This document shows positions 35,000 through 43,137 of a stretch of DNA of 64,000 nt, piece by piece. Numbering within the stretch: position 1 is the first letter of the stretch; each line of letters begins with the position of its first letter. The stretch spans positions 74,217-138,216 of the forward strand of contig CAYPNP010000013.1 in NCBI GenBank assembly GCA_964412195.1, given 5' to 3'. The position numbers were made by a program, and so were the translations under genes. The notes under the pieces are model-generated. The model was not told the DNA's origin. It worked only from the letters and a program-made list of their open reading frames with translations, and did no database searches. This DNA is from CAYPNP01 sp964412195 (lineage in GTDB: Bacteria; Acidobacteriota; JAAYUB01).

Positions 35000-36990
35000 G
35001 CGCCCCGCATTCGCCCTGCTGTACCCGCTGCACGCATTCTCCCCAGACACCCTGCCGTGACCTGATCCGCTGCCTGGTCGAAGGGCCCATCTGCCATGAC
35101 GATGCGGCCTGCCGGGAAAAAATCCAGCAGCGCCTGGAGCGCCTCCGCCGGCTGCAGGTGACCCGCCCGGCGATCCTGGTGGGCATGGGCACCTGCGGCC
35201 TGGCCGCCGGCGCCGGCGCGGTGTTCGCCGAGCTGGCCTCCCGGATCCACCAGGGCAAGCTGGACGCGGAGCTGGTGGCCATCGGCTGCATCGGTTTCTG
35301 CGAGCGCGAGCCGCTGGTGGACATCCGCCGCCCGGGCTGGAACCGGGTGCTCCTGGACCACGTCCAGAAGAGCGACGTCGAGGCGGTCCTGGAGCTGGCC
35401 GCGGGCCGGCGCGACGACTACCCAAACGTCCTCTGCCAGTTCGACGACGCGCCGGGCCTCCGCCGCTGGGAAGGCGTGCCGGCCTACGCCGAGGTGCCCT
35501 TCTTCGCCAAGCAGGTGAAAGTCGTCCTGGAAAACTGCGGCCACATTGACCCGTCCTCCATCGACGAGTACATCGCCCGCGGCGGCTACAGCGCGCTCGA
35601 GAAGGTGTTCCAGGGCATCCCGCCGGAGACGGTGGTGGAGGAAGTGCTCCGCTCCGGCCTGCGCGGCCGCGGCGGCGGCGGGTTCCCCACCGGCAAGAAG
35701 TGGCAGTTCGCCCGGCAGGCCAAGGGGGACAAGAAGTACCTGGTCTGCAACGCCGACGAAGGCGACCCCGGCGCCTTCATGGACCGCAGCGTCCTGGAGA
35801 GCGACCCGCACCGGATCCTCGAGGGGATGGTCCTCGGCGGTTACGCCATCGGCGCCGACGAGGGCTACATCTACTGCCGGGCCGAGTACCCCCTGGCCAT
35901 CGAGCGGCTCCACCAGGCCATCGCCCAGGCGGAGGCCTACGGACTGCTCGGGAAAAACATCCTCGACAGCGGCTTCAATTTCGAGCTTCACATCAAGAAA
36001 GGGGCCGGCGCCTTCGTCTGCGGCGAGGAGACGGCCCTGCTCGCCTCCATCGAGGGGAAGCGCGGCATGCCCCGGCCGCGGCCTCCCTTTCCGGCCCAGA
36101 GCGGACTCTTCGGCAAGCCGACCGTGATCAACAACGTCGAGACCTTCGCCAACGTGCCGGCGATCCTGCGGCGGGGTGCCGACTGGTACGCGTCCCTCGG
36201 CGTGGGCAATTCCCGCGGGACCAAGGTCTTCGCCGTCACCGGCAAGATCCGCAACACCGGCCTGGTGGAAGTCCCCATGGGCCTGCCCCTGCGGGAGGTG
36301 ATCTTTGACATCGCCGGCGGAATCCCCAACGGCAAGAAGTTCAAGGCCGTCCAGATCGGCGGCCCGTCGGGCGGGTGCATTCCGACCGAGCACCTGGACA
36401 TCCCCATCGACTATGAGTCACTCAAGACCGTCGGGGCGATGATGGGCTCGGGCGGGCTGGTGGTCATGGATGAGGACACGTGCATGGTGGACGTGGCCCG
36501 CTTCTTCATGGACTTCATCCGCAAGGAGTCCTGCGGCAAGTGCATCCCCTGCCGCGAGGGCACCACCCGCCTCTACGAGATCCTGGACCTGATCGTGAAG
36601 CCCTACCGGGCCACCAGCTCCAACGACGACCTGAAGCGCTTCAAGGGCATCATCGCGATGGAGAAGCTGGCCGACTCCATCCGGTCGACCTCCCTCTGCG
36701 GGCTGGGCATGACCGCGCCGAATCCCGTGCTGAGCACCCTGCGGTTCTTCCGGAACGAATACGAGGCGCACATCTACGACCGGCACTGCCCCGCCAAGGC
36801 CTGCCAGGGGCTGCTGACCTACCGGATCGACACGGAAGCCTGCACCGGCTGCACCGTCTGCGCCCTGAAGTGTCCCGTCCAGGCCATCGTGGGCGAAAAG
36901 AAGCAGGCCCACTACGTGCTGGACGATAAGTGCGTGCGCTGCGACACCTGCCGCCAGGTCTGCCGCTTCGGTGCCGTGCACTGCGAATGA
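34996..36990 (+). CDS. NuoF-like NAD(P)H/FMN subunit of a multimeric [FeFe]-hydrogenase (HydB/HndC type)
   Basis: A 664-residue subunit. Domains: a Cys-rich start (7 Cys in the first 39 residues), a thioredoxin-like [2Fe-2S] domain (about 55-135; TCGLAAGA, GCIGFCEREP), the NuoF flavin/NADH domain (GLRGRGGGGFPTGKKW, ADEGDPGAFMDR), an SLBB segment, the [4Fe-4S] site SCGKCIPCREGT, and two C-terminal [4Fe-4S] ferredoxin motifs (CTGCTVCALKCP, CVRCDTCRQVCR). This is the architecture of electron-bifurcating or NAD-linked trimeric hydrogenases. GGAGGAGAAG precedes the ATG inside the previous gene. Confidence 0.96.
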   Translation: MSAPHSPCCTRCTHSPQTPCRDLIRCLVEGPICHDDAACREKIQQRLERLRRLQVTRPAILVGMGTCGLAAGAGAVFAELASRIHQGKLDAELVAIGCIGFCEREPLVDIRRPGWNRVLLDHVQKSDVEAVLELAAGRRDDYPNVLCQFDDAPGLRRWEGVPAYAEVPFFAKQVKVVLENCGHIDPSSIDEYIARGGYSALEKVFQGIPPETVVEEVLRSGLRGRGGGGFPTGKKWQFARQAKGDKKYLVCNADEGDPGAFMDRSVLESDPHRILEGMVLGGYAIGADEGYIYCRAEYPLAIERLHQAIAQAEAYGLLGKNILDSGFNFELHIKKGAGAFVCGEETALLASIEGKRGMPRPRPPFPAQSGLFGKPTVINNVETFANVPAILRRGADWYASLGVGNSRGTKVFAVTGKIRNTGLVEVPMGLPLREVIFDIAGGIPNGKKFKAVQIGGPSGGCIPTEHLDIPIDYESLKTVGAMMGSGGLVVMDEDTCMVDVARFFMDFIRKESCGKCIPCREGTTRLYEILDLIVKPYRATSSNDDLKRFKGIIAMEKLADSIRSTSLCGLGMTAPNPVLSTLRFFRNEYEAHIYDRHCPAKACQGLLTYRIDTEACTGCTVCALKCPVQAIVGEKKQAHYVLDDKCVRCDTCRQVCRFGAVHCE

Positions 36991-37007
36991 GGAAGGGAGA
37001 GAGAGCC

Positions 37008-38741
37008 ATGGAAACCCAGACCGTCACCCTGAAGATCAATGACCGGCCCGTGACCGTGCCGAAGGGGAGCACCCTGCTGCAGGCGGCCCGCGAGGCCGGC
37101 GTGCGCATCCCGACGCTGTGCCACGTGGAGGGCCTCTCCCCCACCGGGGCCTGCCGGATCTGCGTGGTGGAGGTGGCCGGCACCGGCCGCCTCCTGCCGT
37201 CCTGCGCCTATCCCGCCGAGGAGGGCATGAACATCGACACGCGCAGCGCCACCGTGCGGCGCGCCCGCAAGACCGTCGTCGAGCTGCTGCTGGCCAACCA
37301 CCGCCAGGACTGCCTCTACTGCGTCAAGAACCTGCAGTGCGAGTTGCAGGCGCTGGCGGCCGAGTACGGCGTGCGCGAGAAGCGGTTCGAGGGCCGGATC
37401 CGCACCTACCACCAGGACCTGTCCAGCCCGGCGCTGGAGCGCGACCCCGAGAAGTGCATCCTCTGCGGCCGCTGCGTGCGGGTCTGCGAGGAGATCCAGC
37501 AGGTCGGCGCCATCGACTTCACCCGCCGCGGCTTCGACACCATGGTCCTGCCGGCCTTCAACCGGGACCTGAGCCTGTCCCCCTGCACCTACTGCGGCCA
37601 GTGCATCCTCGAGTGCCCCACCGGCGCGCTGCGGGAGAAGAGCCACCTCAAGCAGGTCTGGAACGCCCTCAACGATCCGGAGATGTACGTCGTGGCCCAG
37701 GTGGCGCCGGCCATCCGCGTGGCGCTGGGCGAGGAGTTCGGCCTGCCCGCCGGCGCGGTGGTCACCGGCCGGATCCCGGCGGCGCTGCACCGGCTGGGCT
37801 TCCGGCGGGCGTTCGACACGAACCTGGCGGCCGACCTGACGATCATGGAGGAGGCCTCCGAGCTGATCCACCGCCTCACCCACGGGGAGCCGCTGCCGCT
37901 GCTGACCTCTTGCTCGCCGGGCTGGGTCAAGTACATCGAGCATTTCTACCCCGAGCTGCTGCCCAACGTCTCCACCTGCAAATCGCCGCACATGATGCTG
38001 GGCGCCCTGGTCAAGAGCTACTTCGCCCGGAAGGAGGCGCTCGATCCGGCCAAGGTCTTCGTCGTGTCCATCATGCCCTGCACCGCCAAGAAGTACGAGG
38101 CGCAGCGGCCGGAAATGGCCTCGGCGGAAGGCTGGCGCGATGTGGATGCCGTCCTGACGACCCGGGAGTTCGCCCGTATGATCCGGACGGCGGGCATCGA
38201 CTTCGGCCGGCTGGGAGACGTTCCCTTCGACGAGCCGCTGGGCATCGCCACCGGCGCGGGGGACATCTTCGGCACGTCCGGCGGCGTCATGGAGGCGGCG
38301 CTCCGGTCCGCCCACTTCCTGCTGACCGGCAAGGAAGACACCCGGGTGGATTTCGAGCAGGTCCGCGGAATGGCCGGCGTGAAGGAGGCTTCCGTGGAGC
38401 TGGCCGGCACCACACTGCGGGTGGCGGCGGTGAGCGGGCTCAAGAACGCCGGCGCCGTCCTGGAGCAGATCCGGACGGGCGCCGCGCCCTACCACTTCGT
38501 CGAAATCATGTGCTGCCCGGGCGGCTGCATCAACGGCGGCGGCCAGCCGCTGCCGAGATCCCGCGAGATCCTGCAGGCCCGGGCCAACGCCATCTACGAA
38601 ATCGACCGGGAGAAGCCGGCGCGCTGCTCGCACCAAAACACCGGGGTGCAGAAGCTGTACGAGGAGTTCCTGGAGAAACCCCACAGCGAGACCGCGCACC
38701 GGCTGCTCCACACCCATTACACGGAACGGACCCAGTATTGA
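37008..38741 (+). CDS. hydA: [FeFe]-hydrogenase catalytic subunit (HydA)
   Basis: A 577-residue enzyme for H2 formation or uptake. N-terminal [2Fe-2S] domain (Cys38, 49, 52, 66), a His/Cys [4Fe-4S] site (His98, Cys102, 105, 111), two ferredoxin clusters (CILCGRCVRVC at 150-160; CTYCGQCILEC at 193-203), then the H-cluster domain. Signatures: L1 TSCSPGW (300-306), L2 MPCTAKK (356-362), L3 EIMCCPGGCINGGGQP (499-514). L1 has Ser in place of the second Cys of the common TSCCP form, a variant I recall in NAD-linked multimeric HydA. A short C-terminal extension follows. 17 bases after the NuoF-like gene, with a GGAAGGGAGAG leader. Confidence 0.97.
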   Translation: METQTVTLKINDRPVTVPKGSTLLQAAREAGVRIPTLCHVEGLSPTGACRICVVEVAGTGRLLPSCAYPAEEGMNIDTRSATVRRARKTVVELLLANHRQDCLYCVKNLQCELQALAAEYGVREKRFEGRIRTYHQDLSSPALERDPEKCILCGRCVRVCEEIQQVGAIDFTRRGFDTMVLPAFNRDLSLSPCTYCGQCILECPTGALREKSHLKQVWNALNDPEMYVVAQVAPAIRVALGEEFGLPAGAVVTGRIPAALHRLGFRRAFDTNLAADLTIMEEASELIHRLTHGEPLPLLTSCSPGWVKYIEHFYPELLPNVSTCKSPHMMLGALVKSYFARKEALDPAKVFVVSIMPCTAKKYEAQRPEMASAEGWRDVDAVLTTREFARMIRTAGIDFGRLGDVPFDEPLGIATGAGDIFGTSGGVMEAALRSAHFLLTGKEDTRVDFEQVRGMAGVKEASVELAGTTLRVAAVSGLKNAGAVLEQIRTGAAPYHFVEIMCCPGGCINGGGQPLPRSREILQARANAIYEIDREKPARCSHQNTGVQKLYEEFLEKPHSETAHRLLHTHYTERTQY

Positions 38742-38757
38742 CGGGAGAGAATCTGCG

Positions 38758-40791
38758 ATGAGTGCGGGAGCCTTACAACTGGGCGTGATCGAGACCATCC
38801 CTGAGAGGTGCCGGCGCTGCTACAGCTGCGTCCGGGAATGCCCGGTCAAGGCCATCAAGGTGGAGAACGGCCAGGCCCGCGTGATCGCGGAGCGCTGCAT
38901 CGGTTGCGGCAACTGCTACCGCATCTGCTCCCAGAACGCCAAGAAGGTGCTGGACGGCAAGGCGGGGACCCGCCGTCTGCTGGCCGAGCCGGGCCGGCTG
39001 AAGGTGGCCCTGCTCGCGCCGTCCTTCCCCGCGGCCTTCATGGAGCTGCAACCGGAGCGCCTCATCGGCGCGATCCGGCGGCTCGGGTTCGACCGGGTCT
39101 GCGAAGTGGCCTTCGGCGCCGACCTCAACTCCCACGTGTACCACGAACTGCGCGACGCCCCGCCCCAGAAGCCCATCATCACCACGGCCTGCCCGGCCAT
39201 CGTCTACTTCGTCCAGAAATACGCTCCCGAGCTTATCCAGCACCTGGCCCCCGTGGTCTCGCCCATGGCGGTCATGTCCCAGGTGGTGCGCCAATTGTAC
39301 GGTGCCGGGTCCGGGGTCGTGTTCATCGGCCCGTGCATCGGGAAGAAAATGGAAGCCCGGGACCCGCTCTCCGGCAGCGCGGTCGACGAGGTGCTCACCT
39401 TCCAGGAGCTGGTGCAGCTCCTCGCGGAGGCGGGCATCGATCCGGCCGCCGCCGGACCTTCGGAATTCGATCCCCCGCAGGCGGGGCTGGGCCAGCTCTT
39501 CCCCGTCTCGGCCGGCCTGCTCAAGAGCGCCGACATCCGGGAGGCGCCCCTCGACACCAGCATCATCTCCACGAACGGCCGTCGCCGCTGCATGTGGGTG
39601 CTGACCGATTTCAACAAGGAACACTTCTCCGCCGAATTCATCGACCTGCTGATGTGCGAGGGGTGCGTCAACGGACCGGCCATGGCCAACGGCCCCGGCC
39701 TGTACCGCCGCAAGGAGCACGTGGTCCGCTACGCCCGCTCCCGCGTCCTCCAGGCCGACCTCGACACGTGGCGGGCCTCCGTGGACGAGTGGCTGGCCAG
39801 GGTGGACCAGACGCGCCGCTACGAGGCCGATCCGTGCCCCCGGCTGACGCCGCCGCCCGAGGAGCTGGCTCGCGTCCTGCGCCAGATGGGCAAGGAAAAG
39901 CCCGAAGACGAACTCAACTGCGGCGCCTGCGGCTACAACACCTGCCGCGAGAAGGCGGTGGCGGTGTGCATGGGGCTGGCCGAGGTGGAGATGTGCCTCC
40001 CCTTCCTGATCGACAAGCTGGAATTCACCTGCCGGCAACTCCAGGACACCAACAGCTTGCTCCAGGACGCCCAGGCAAGCCTGATCCAGTCGGAGAAGCT
40101 GGCCTCCATGGGCCAGCTGGCCGCGGGCGTGGCCCACGAGATCAACAACCCGCTGGGCTCCATCCTGATGTTCGCCCACCTGCTGCTGGAGAGCTTGGGC
40201 GAGCAGCCGCAGCACCGCGAGGACCTGGAGCTGATCGTCCGGGAGGCCCACCGTTGCAAAAGCATCGTGTCGGGGCTGCTCAACTTCGCCCGGCAGAACC
40301 GGGTGCAGGTGCGGGAGACCGATGTGGCCGAGTTGCTGGAGGCCGTCGTCCGGGAGAAGGAGCAGGACCCGCGGATGACCCACGTGAGGTTCGAGCTGGC
40401 CGTCCGGCCCGAGACGGGCAGCGCCTGGCTCGACCCGGACCAGTTCCGGCAGGTCCTGGACAACCTGATCCACAACGCTGCGGAGGCGATGGACGGGAAC
40501 GGCCGGATCACCCTGCGGGCGTGGCGCCCGGACGGCAACGGCACGGTCATGTTCGAGGTGGAGGACACTGGCTGCGGGATCGCCGAGGAGAACCTGGGCC
40601 GCGTATTCACCCCCTTCTTCACGACGAAAAAGCTGGGCAAGGGCACGGGCCTGGGCCTGGCCATCGTGTACGGCATCATCAAGATGCACCAGGGAAACAT
40701 CGAAGTCAAAAGCCGCGTCGGCCAGGGGACGGCGTTCCGGATCAGCCTGCCGGACCACCCGCCCGTGACCGCCGAGGCGCACTGGCTTTGA
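38758..40791 (+). CDS. HydS-like [FeFe]-hydrogenase-domain sensor histidine kinase
   Basis: A 677-residue soluble sensor. Two ferredoxin [4Fe-4S] motifs (18-28 and 47-57) lead into an H-cluster domain (about 82-345) with altered signatures: L1 TTACP (Cys145, with Ala144 where catalytic enzymes have the proton-relay Cys), L2 GPCIGKK (Cys193), L3 MCEGCVNGP (Cys300 and Cys303). A further [4Fe-4S] domain (CGACGYNTC at 388-396 plus later Cys) and a coiled coil precede HisKA (His460 in GVAHEINNPL) and HATPase (GTGLGLAIVYG). It resembles sensory group C/D hydrogenases, which sense H2 or redox state rather than turn over fast. 16 bases after hydA. Confidence 0.93.
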   Translation: MSAGALQLGVIETIPERCRRCYSCVRECPVKAIKVENGQARVIAERCIGCGNCYRICSQNAKKVLDGKAGTRRLLAEPGRLKVALLAPSFPAAFMELQPERLIGAIRRLGFDRVCEVAFGADLNSHVYHELRDAPPQKPIITTACPAIVYFVQKYAPELIQHLAPVVSPMAVMSQVVRQLYGAGSGVVFIGPCIGKKMEARDPLSGSAVDEVLTFQELVQLLAEAGIDPAAAGPSEFDPPQAGLGQLFPVSAGLLKSADIREAPLDTSIISTNGRRRCMWVLTDFNKEHFSAEFIDLLMCEGCVNGPAMANGPGLYRRKEHVVRYARSRVLQADLDTWRASVDEWLARVDQTRRYEADPCPRLTPPPEELARVLRQMGKEKPEDELNCGACGYNTCREKAVAVCMGLAEVEMCLPFLIDKLEFTCRQLQDTNSLLQDAQASLIQSEKLASMGQLAAGVAHEINNPLGSILMFAHLLLESLGEQPQHREDLELIVREAHRCKSIVSGLLNFARQNRVQVRETDVAELLEAVVREKEQDPRMTHVRFELAVRPETGSAWLDPDQFRQVLDNLIHNAAEAMDGNGRITLRAWRPDGNGTVMFEVEDTGCGIAEENLGRVFTPFFTTKKLGKGTGLGLAIVYGIIKMHQGNIEVKSRVGQGTAFRISLPDHPPVTAEAHWL

Positions 40792-40806
40792 ACGAGAGAG
40801 GTGTTT

Positions 40807-41223
40807 ATGGCACGCATTCTGGTGGTGGACGACGACCCGGACTTCCAGTCCATGCTGGCCATGGTGCTGGAGTCGGCCGGCTACGAGGTGGACATGGCCT
40901 TCGACGGCAAGCAGGCCCTGGCCCGGATGCGCCAGCTCCGGCCCGACCTGGTCATCCTGGACGTGATGATGACCACCGACACGGAGGGTTTCGGGGTGGC
41001 CCGGTCCATCCGGGCCGAACCCGCGCTGGCGGGCCTCCCCATCATCATGCTGACCTCCATCCATGAAGAGAAGAAACTGACCTACCGCCTGGAGCCCGAC
41101 CCGACCTGGCTGCCCGTGGACCGCTTCCTGGACAAGCCGGTCAAGCCGGCCCTGCTGCTGGCGGCGGTGACCGCGGCGCTGGCCGGCGCCCGCCTCGACC
41201 GAGACAAAGGAGACGCGCAATGA
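40807..41223 (+). CDS. Single-domain response regulator 1
   Basis: A 138-residue receiver with no output domain: ILVVDDDPDF acidic pocket, Asp52 (LVILDVMM), Thr in IMLTS and Lys in FLDKPVKP. After the phospho-Asp comes the unusual TTDTEGFGVARS, shared with its neighbour, and an insertion (RLEPDPTWLPV) before the last strand. It may relay phosphate from the HydS-like kinase or act as a phosphate sink. 15 bases after the kinase gene; its stop overlaps the next ATG. Confidence 0.92.
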   Translation: MARILVVDDDPDFQSMLAMVLESAGYEVDMAFDGKQALARMRQLRPDLVILDVMMTTDTEGFGVARSIRAEPALAGLPIIMLTSIHEEKKLTYRLEPDPTWLPVDRFLDKPVKPALLLAAVTAALAGARLDRDKGDAQ

Positions 41224-41618
41224 ACAAGACCATTCTGATCATCGACGACGACGCCGATTTCGTGGACATCCACCGGGCCGTGCTGGAGTCGCACGGGTAC
41301 AACGTCCGGCACGCCTTCACCGGCAAGGAGGGGCTGGCCCTGGCCCTGGCCGCGCCGCCGGACCTGATCCTGCTGGACCTGATGATCGAGCACGCCGACA
41401 CCGGCTTCACGGTGGCCAAGAAGCTCAAGGCCAACGCCGCCACCAGGGGAGTGCCGCTGCTGATGCTGTCGGGGGTGAGCCGGGAGACCGGCATGAAGTT
41501 CGACCTGGACTCCGCCGAGGACCGCGCCTGGATCAAGGCGGACCTGTTCCTGAACAAGCCCATCCGCTCCGAGGAGCTGGTGGAGAAAGTGGCGGCGCTG
41601 CTGGGGGAGCGGCACTGA
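41220..41618 (+). CDS. Single-domain response regulator 2
   Basis: A 132-residue receiver paralogous to the gene before it: ILIIDDDADF, Asp53 (LILLDLMI), the same D-T-x-GF loop (HADTGFTVA), an insertion (DLDSAEDRAWIKA) and FLNKPI. No output domain. Coupled by a four-base ATGA overlap to its paralogue, which suggests recent tandem duplication and equal expression. Confidence 0.92.
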   Translation: MNKTILIIDDDADFVDIHRAVLESHGYNVRHAFTGKEGLALALAAPPDLILLDLMIEHADTGFTVAKKLKANAATRGVPLLMLSGVSRETGMKFDLDSAEDRAWIKADLFLNKPIRSEELVEKVAALLGERH

Positions 41619-41631
41619 CAAGGAGGCGGCC

Positions 41632-43122
41632 ATGACCGTCCGCGGGAAAATCCTGGTGATCGACGACGAGGAGGGGATCCGGCGGGGCATCCAGCGGATG
41701 CTCACCCACGAGGGCCAGCAGGTGGCCACGGCCGACAACGGCCAGGCCGGCATCGACGCCCTGCGGGCCGAGACCTTCGACCTGCTGCTGGTGGACCTCA
41801 AGATGCCGGGCACGGTCGACGGCCTGGGCGTCATCAAGGAGGCCCTGCAGCGCGATCCCGACGTCATCGCCGTGGTGATCAGCGCCTACGCCACCCTGGA
41901 GGCGGCCGTGCAGGCCACCCGGATGGGCGCCTACGACTTCCTGGCCAAGCCCTTCACGCCCGAGGAGCTGAAGATCACGGTGCAGAAGGGACTGGAGCGG
42001 CGCTACCTGGTCCTCGAGCGCAAGCGGCTGATGGAGGAGCGGGAGCGGAACCTGCTCGAGCTTTCCAAGGAGCGCGGCCGCAGCAAGAGCGTGGTCAATT
42101 CCATGGCCGACGGCGTGGTGGTCATCAACCAGCAGGGCGTGATTGTGTACGCCAACCCCATGGCCCGGGAGCTGCTCCGGCTGGAGCGATCGCCGGAAGG
42201 CACTCCGTACAACGAGGCCCTCGGGCCGACCCGGCTCGCCCCCCACCTCGAGAAGGTGCTGGCCGACACCGCGGCGCCGGCCCGGATCAGCCACGAGTTC
42301 GACATGGACGAGAAGACCACACTCCAGGCCAACATCACCCGGCTGCAGGACGAGGACGGGGAGCGCCTGGGCGGCGTGCTGGTGCTGCGGGACATCAGCC
42401 GGCTCAAGGAGCTGGACCGCACGAAGTCGCGGTTCGTCTCCGTCGTCAGCCACGAGCTGAAGGCGCCCCTGGCCGCCATCGAGGGATACCTGGAGGTGCT
42501 GCTGGCCGGGACGGCCGGCGAGATCCCCGAGAAGGGCCGCGGCATGCTGGAGCGCTGCCGGGATCGCGCCGCCTCGCTGCAGACCCTGATCAAGGACATC
42601 CTCAACATCACCCGGATCGAGGCCCAGACCGTGACCCGGCAGATCGGGCCGCAGAACGTCCCGGCCGTGGTGGCGGGCGTGGTGGAGCTGCTCCGCGCCA
42701 ACGCCGACCCGCGCGGGATCCGCATCGTCCACGAGGCGGATCCGAGCGTCCCGCCCGTGCCGGCGGACAGGGAGGACCTGGAGCGGATCCTGACCAACCT
42801 GATCAGCAACGCCATCAAGTACAACCGCGACGGCGGGCAGGTCACCATCCGCTACCGGGCGGATGCCGACGGCCTGCACGTGTCCGTGGCCGACACCGGG
42901 ATCGGCATCGACCCGGAGTTCCGGGACCACCTGGGCAAGGAATTCTTCCGGGTGCGCAACGCCGAGACCAGCCGCATCTCCGGCACGGGCCTCGGCCTGT
43001 CCATCATCAAGAAGCTGATGGAGATCTACCGCGGGCGGCTGGTGGTGGAGAGCACCCCCGGCCAGGGCTCCACCTTCACGGTGGTCTTCCCGCTGAACGG
43101 CCGCCCAGCCGAGACGGCCTGA
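41632..43122 (+). CDS. Hybrid REC-PAS histidine kinase
   Basis: A 496-residue soluble kinase with the receiver at the N-terminus (Asp55 in LLVDLKMPG), a coiled coil (about 118-152), a PAS domain (about 153-255; VVNSMADGVVVINQQGVIVYANPMA in two blocks), HisKA with His274 (VVSHELKAPLAAIEGY) and a HATPase with GTGLGLSIIKK. An input receiver lets it accept signals from another kinase, plausibly the HydS-like sensor. AAGGAGGCGGCC precedes the ATG. It lies between the receivers and hydG. Confidence 0.94.
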   Translation: MTVRGKILVIDDEEGIRRGIQRMLTHEGQQVATADNGQAGIDALRAETFDLLLVDLKMPGTVDGLGVIKEALQRDPDVIAVVISAYATLEAAVQATRMGAYDFLAKPFTPEELKITVQKGLERRYLVLERKRLMEERERNLLELSKERGRSKSVVNSMADGVVVINQQGVIVYANPMARELLRLERSPEGTPYNEALGPTRLAPHLEKVLADTAAPARISHEFDMDEKTTLQANITRLQDEDGERLGGVLVLRDISRLKELDRTKSRFVSVVSHELKAPLAAIEGYLEVLLAGTAGEIPEKGRGMLERCRDRAASLQTLIKDILNITRIEAQTVTRQIGPQNVPAVVAGVVELLRANADPRGIRIVHEADPSVPPVPADREDLERILTNLISNAIKYNRDGGQVTIRYRADADGLHVSVADTGIGIDPEFRDHLGKEFFRVRNAETSRISGTGLGLSIIKKLMEIYRGRLVVESTPGQGSTFTVVFPLNGRPAETA

Positions 43123-43137
43123 GTATCGGAGGCGATC

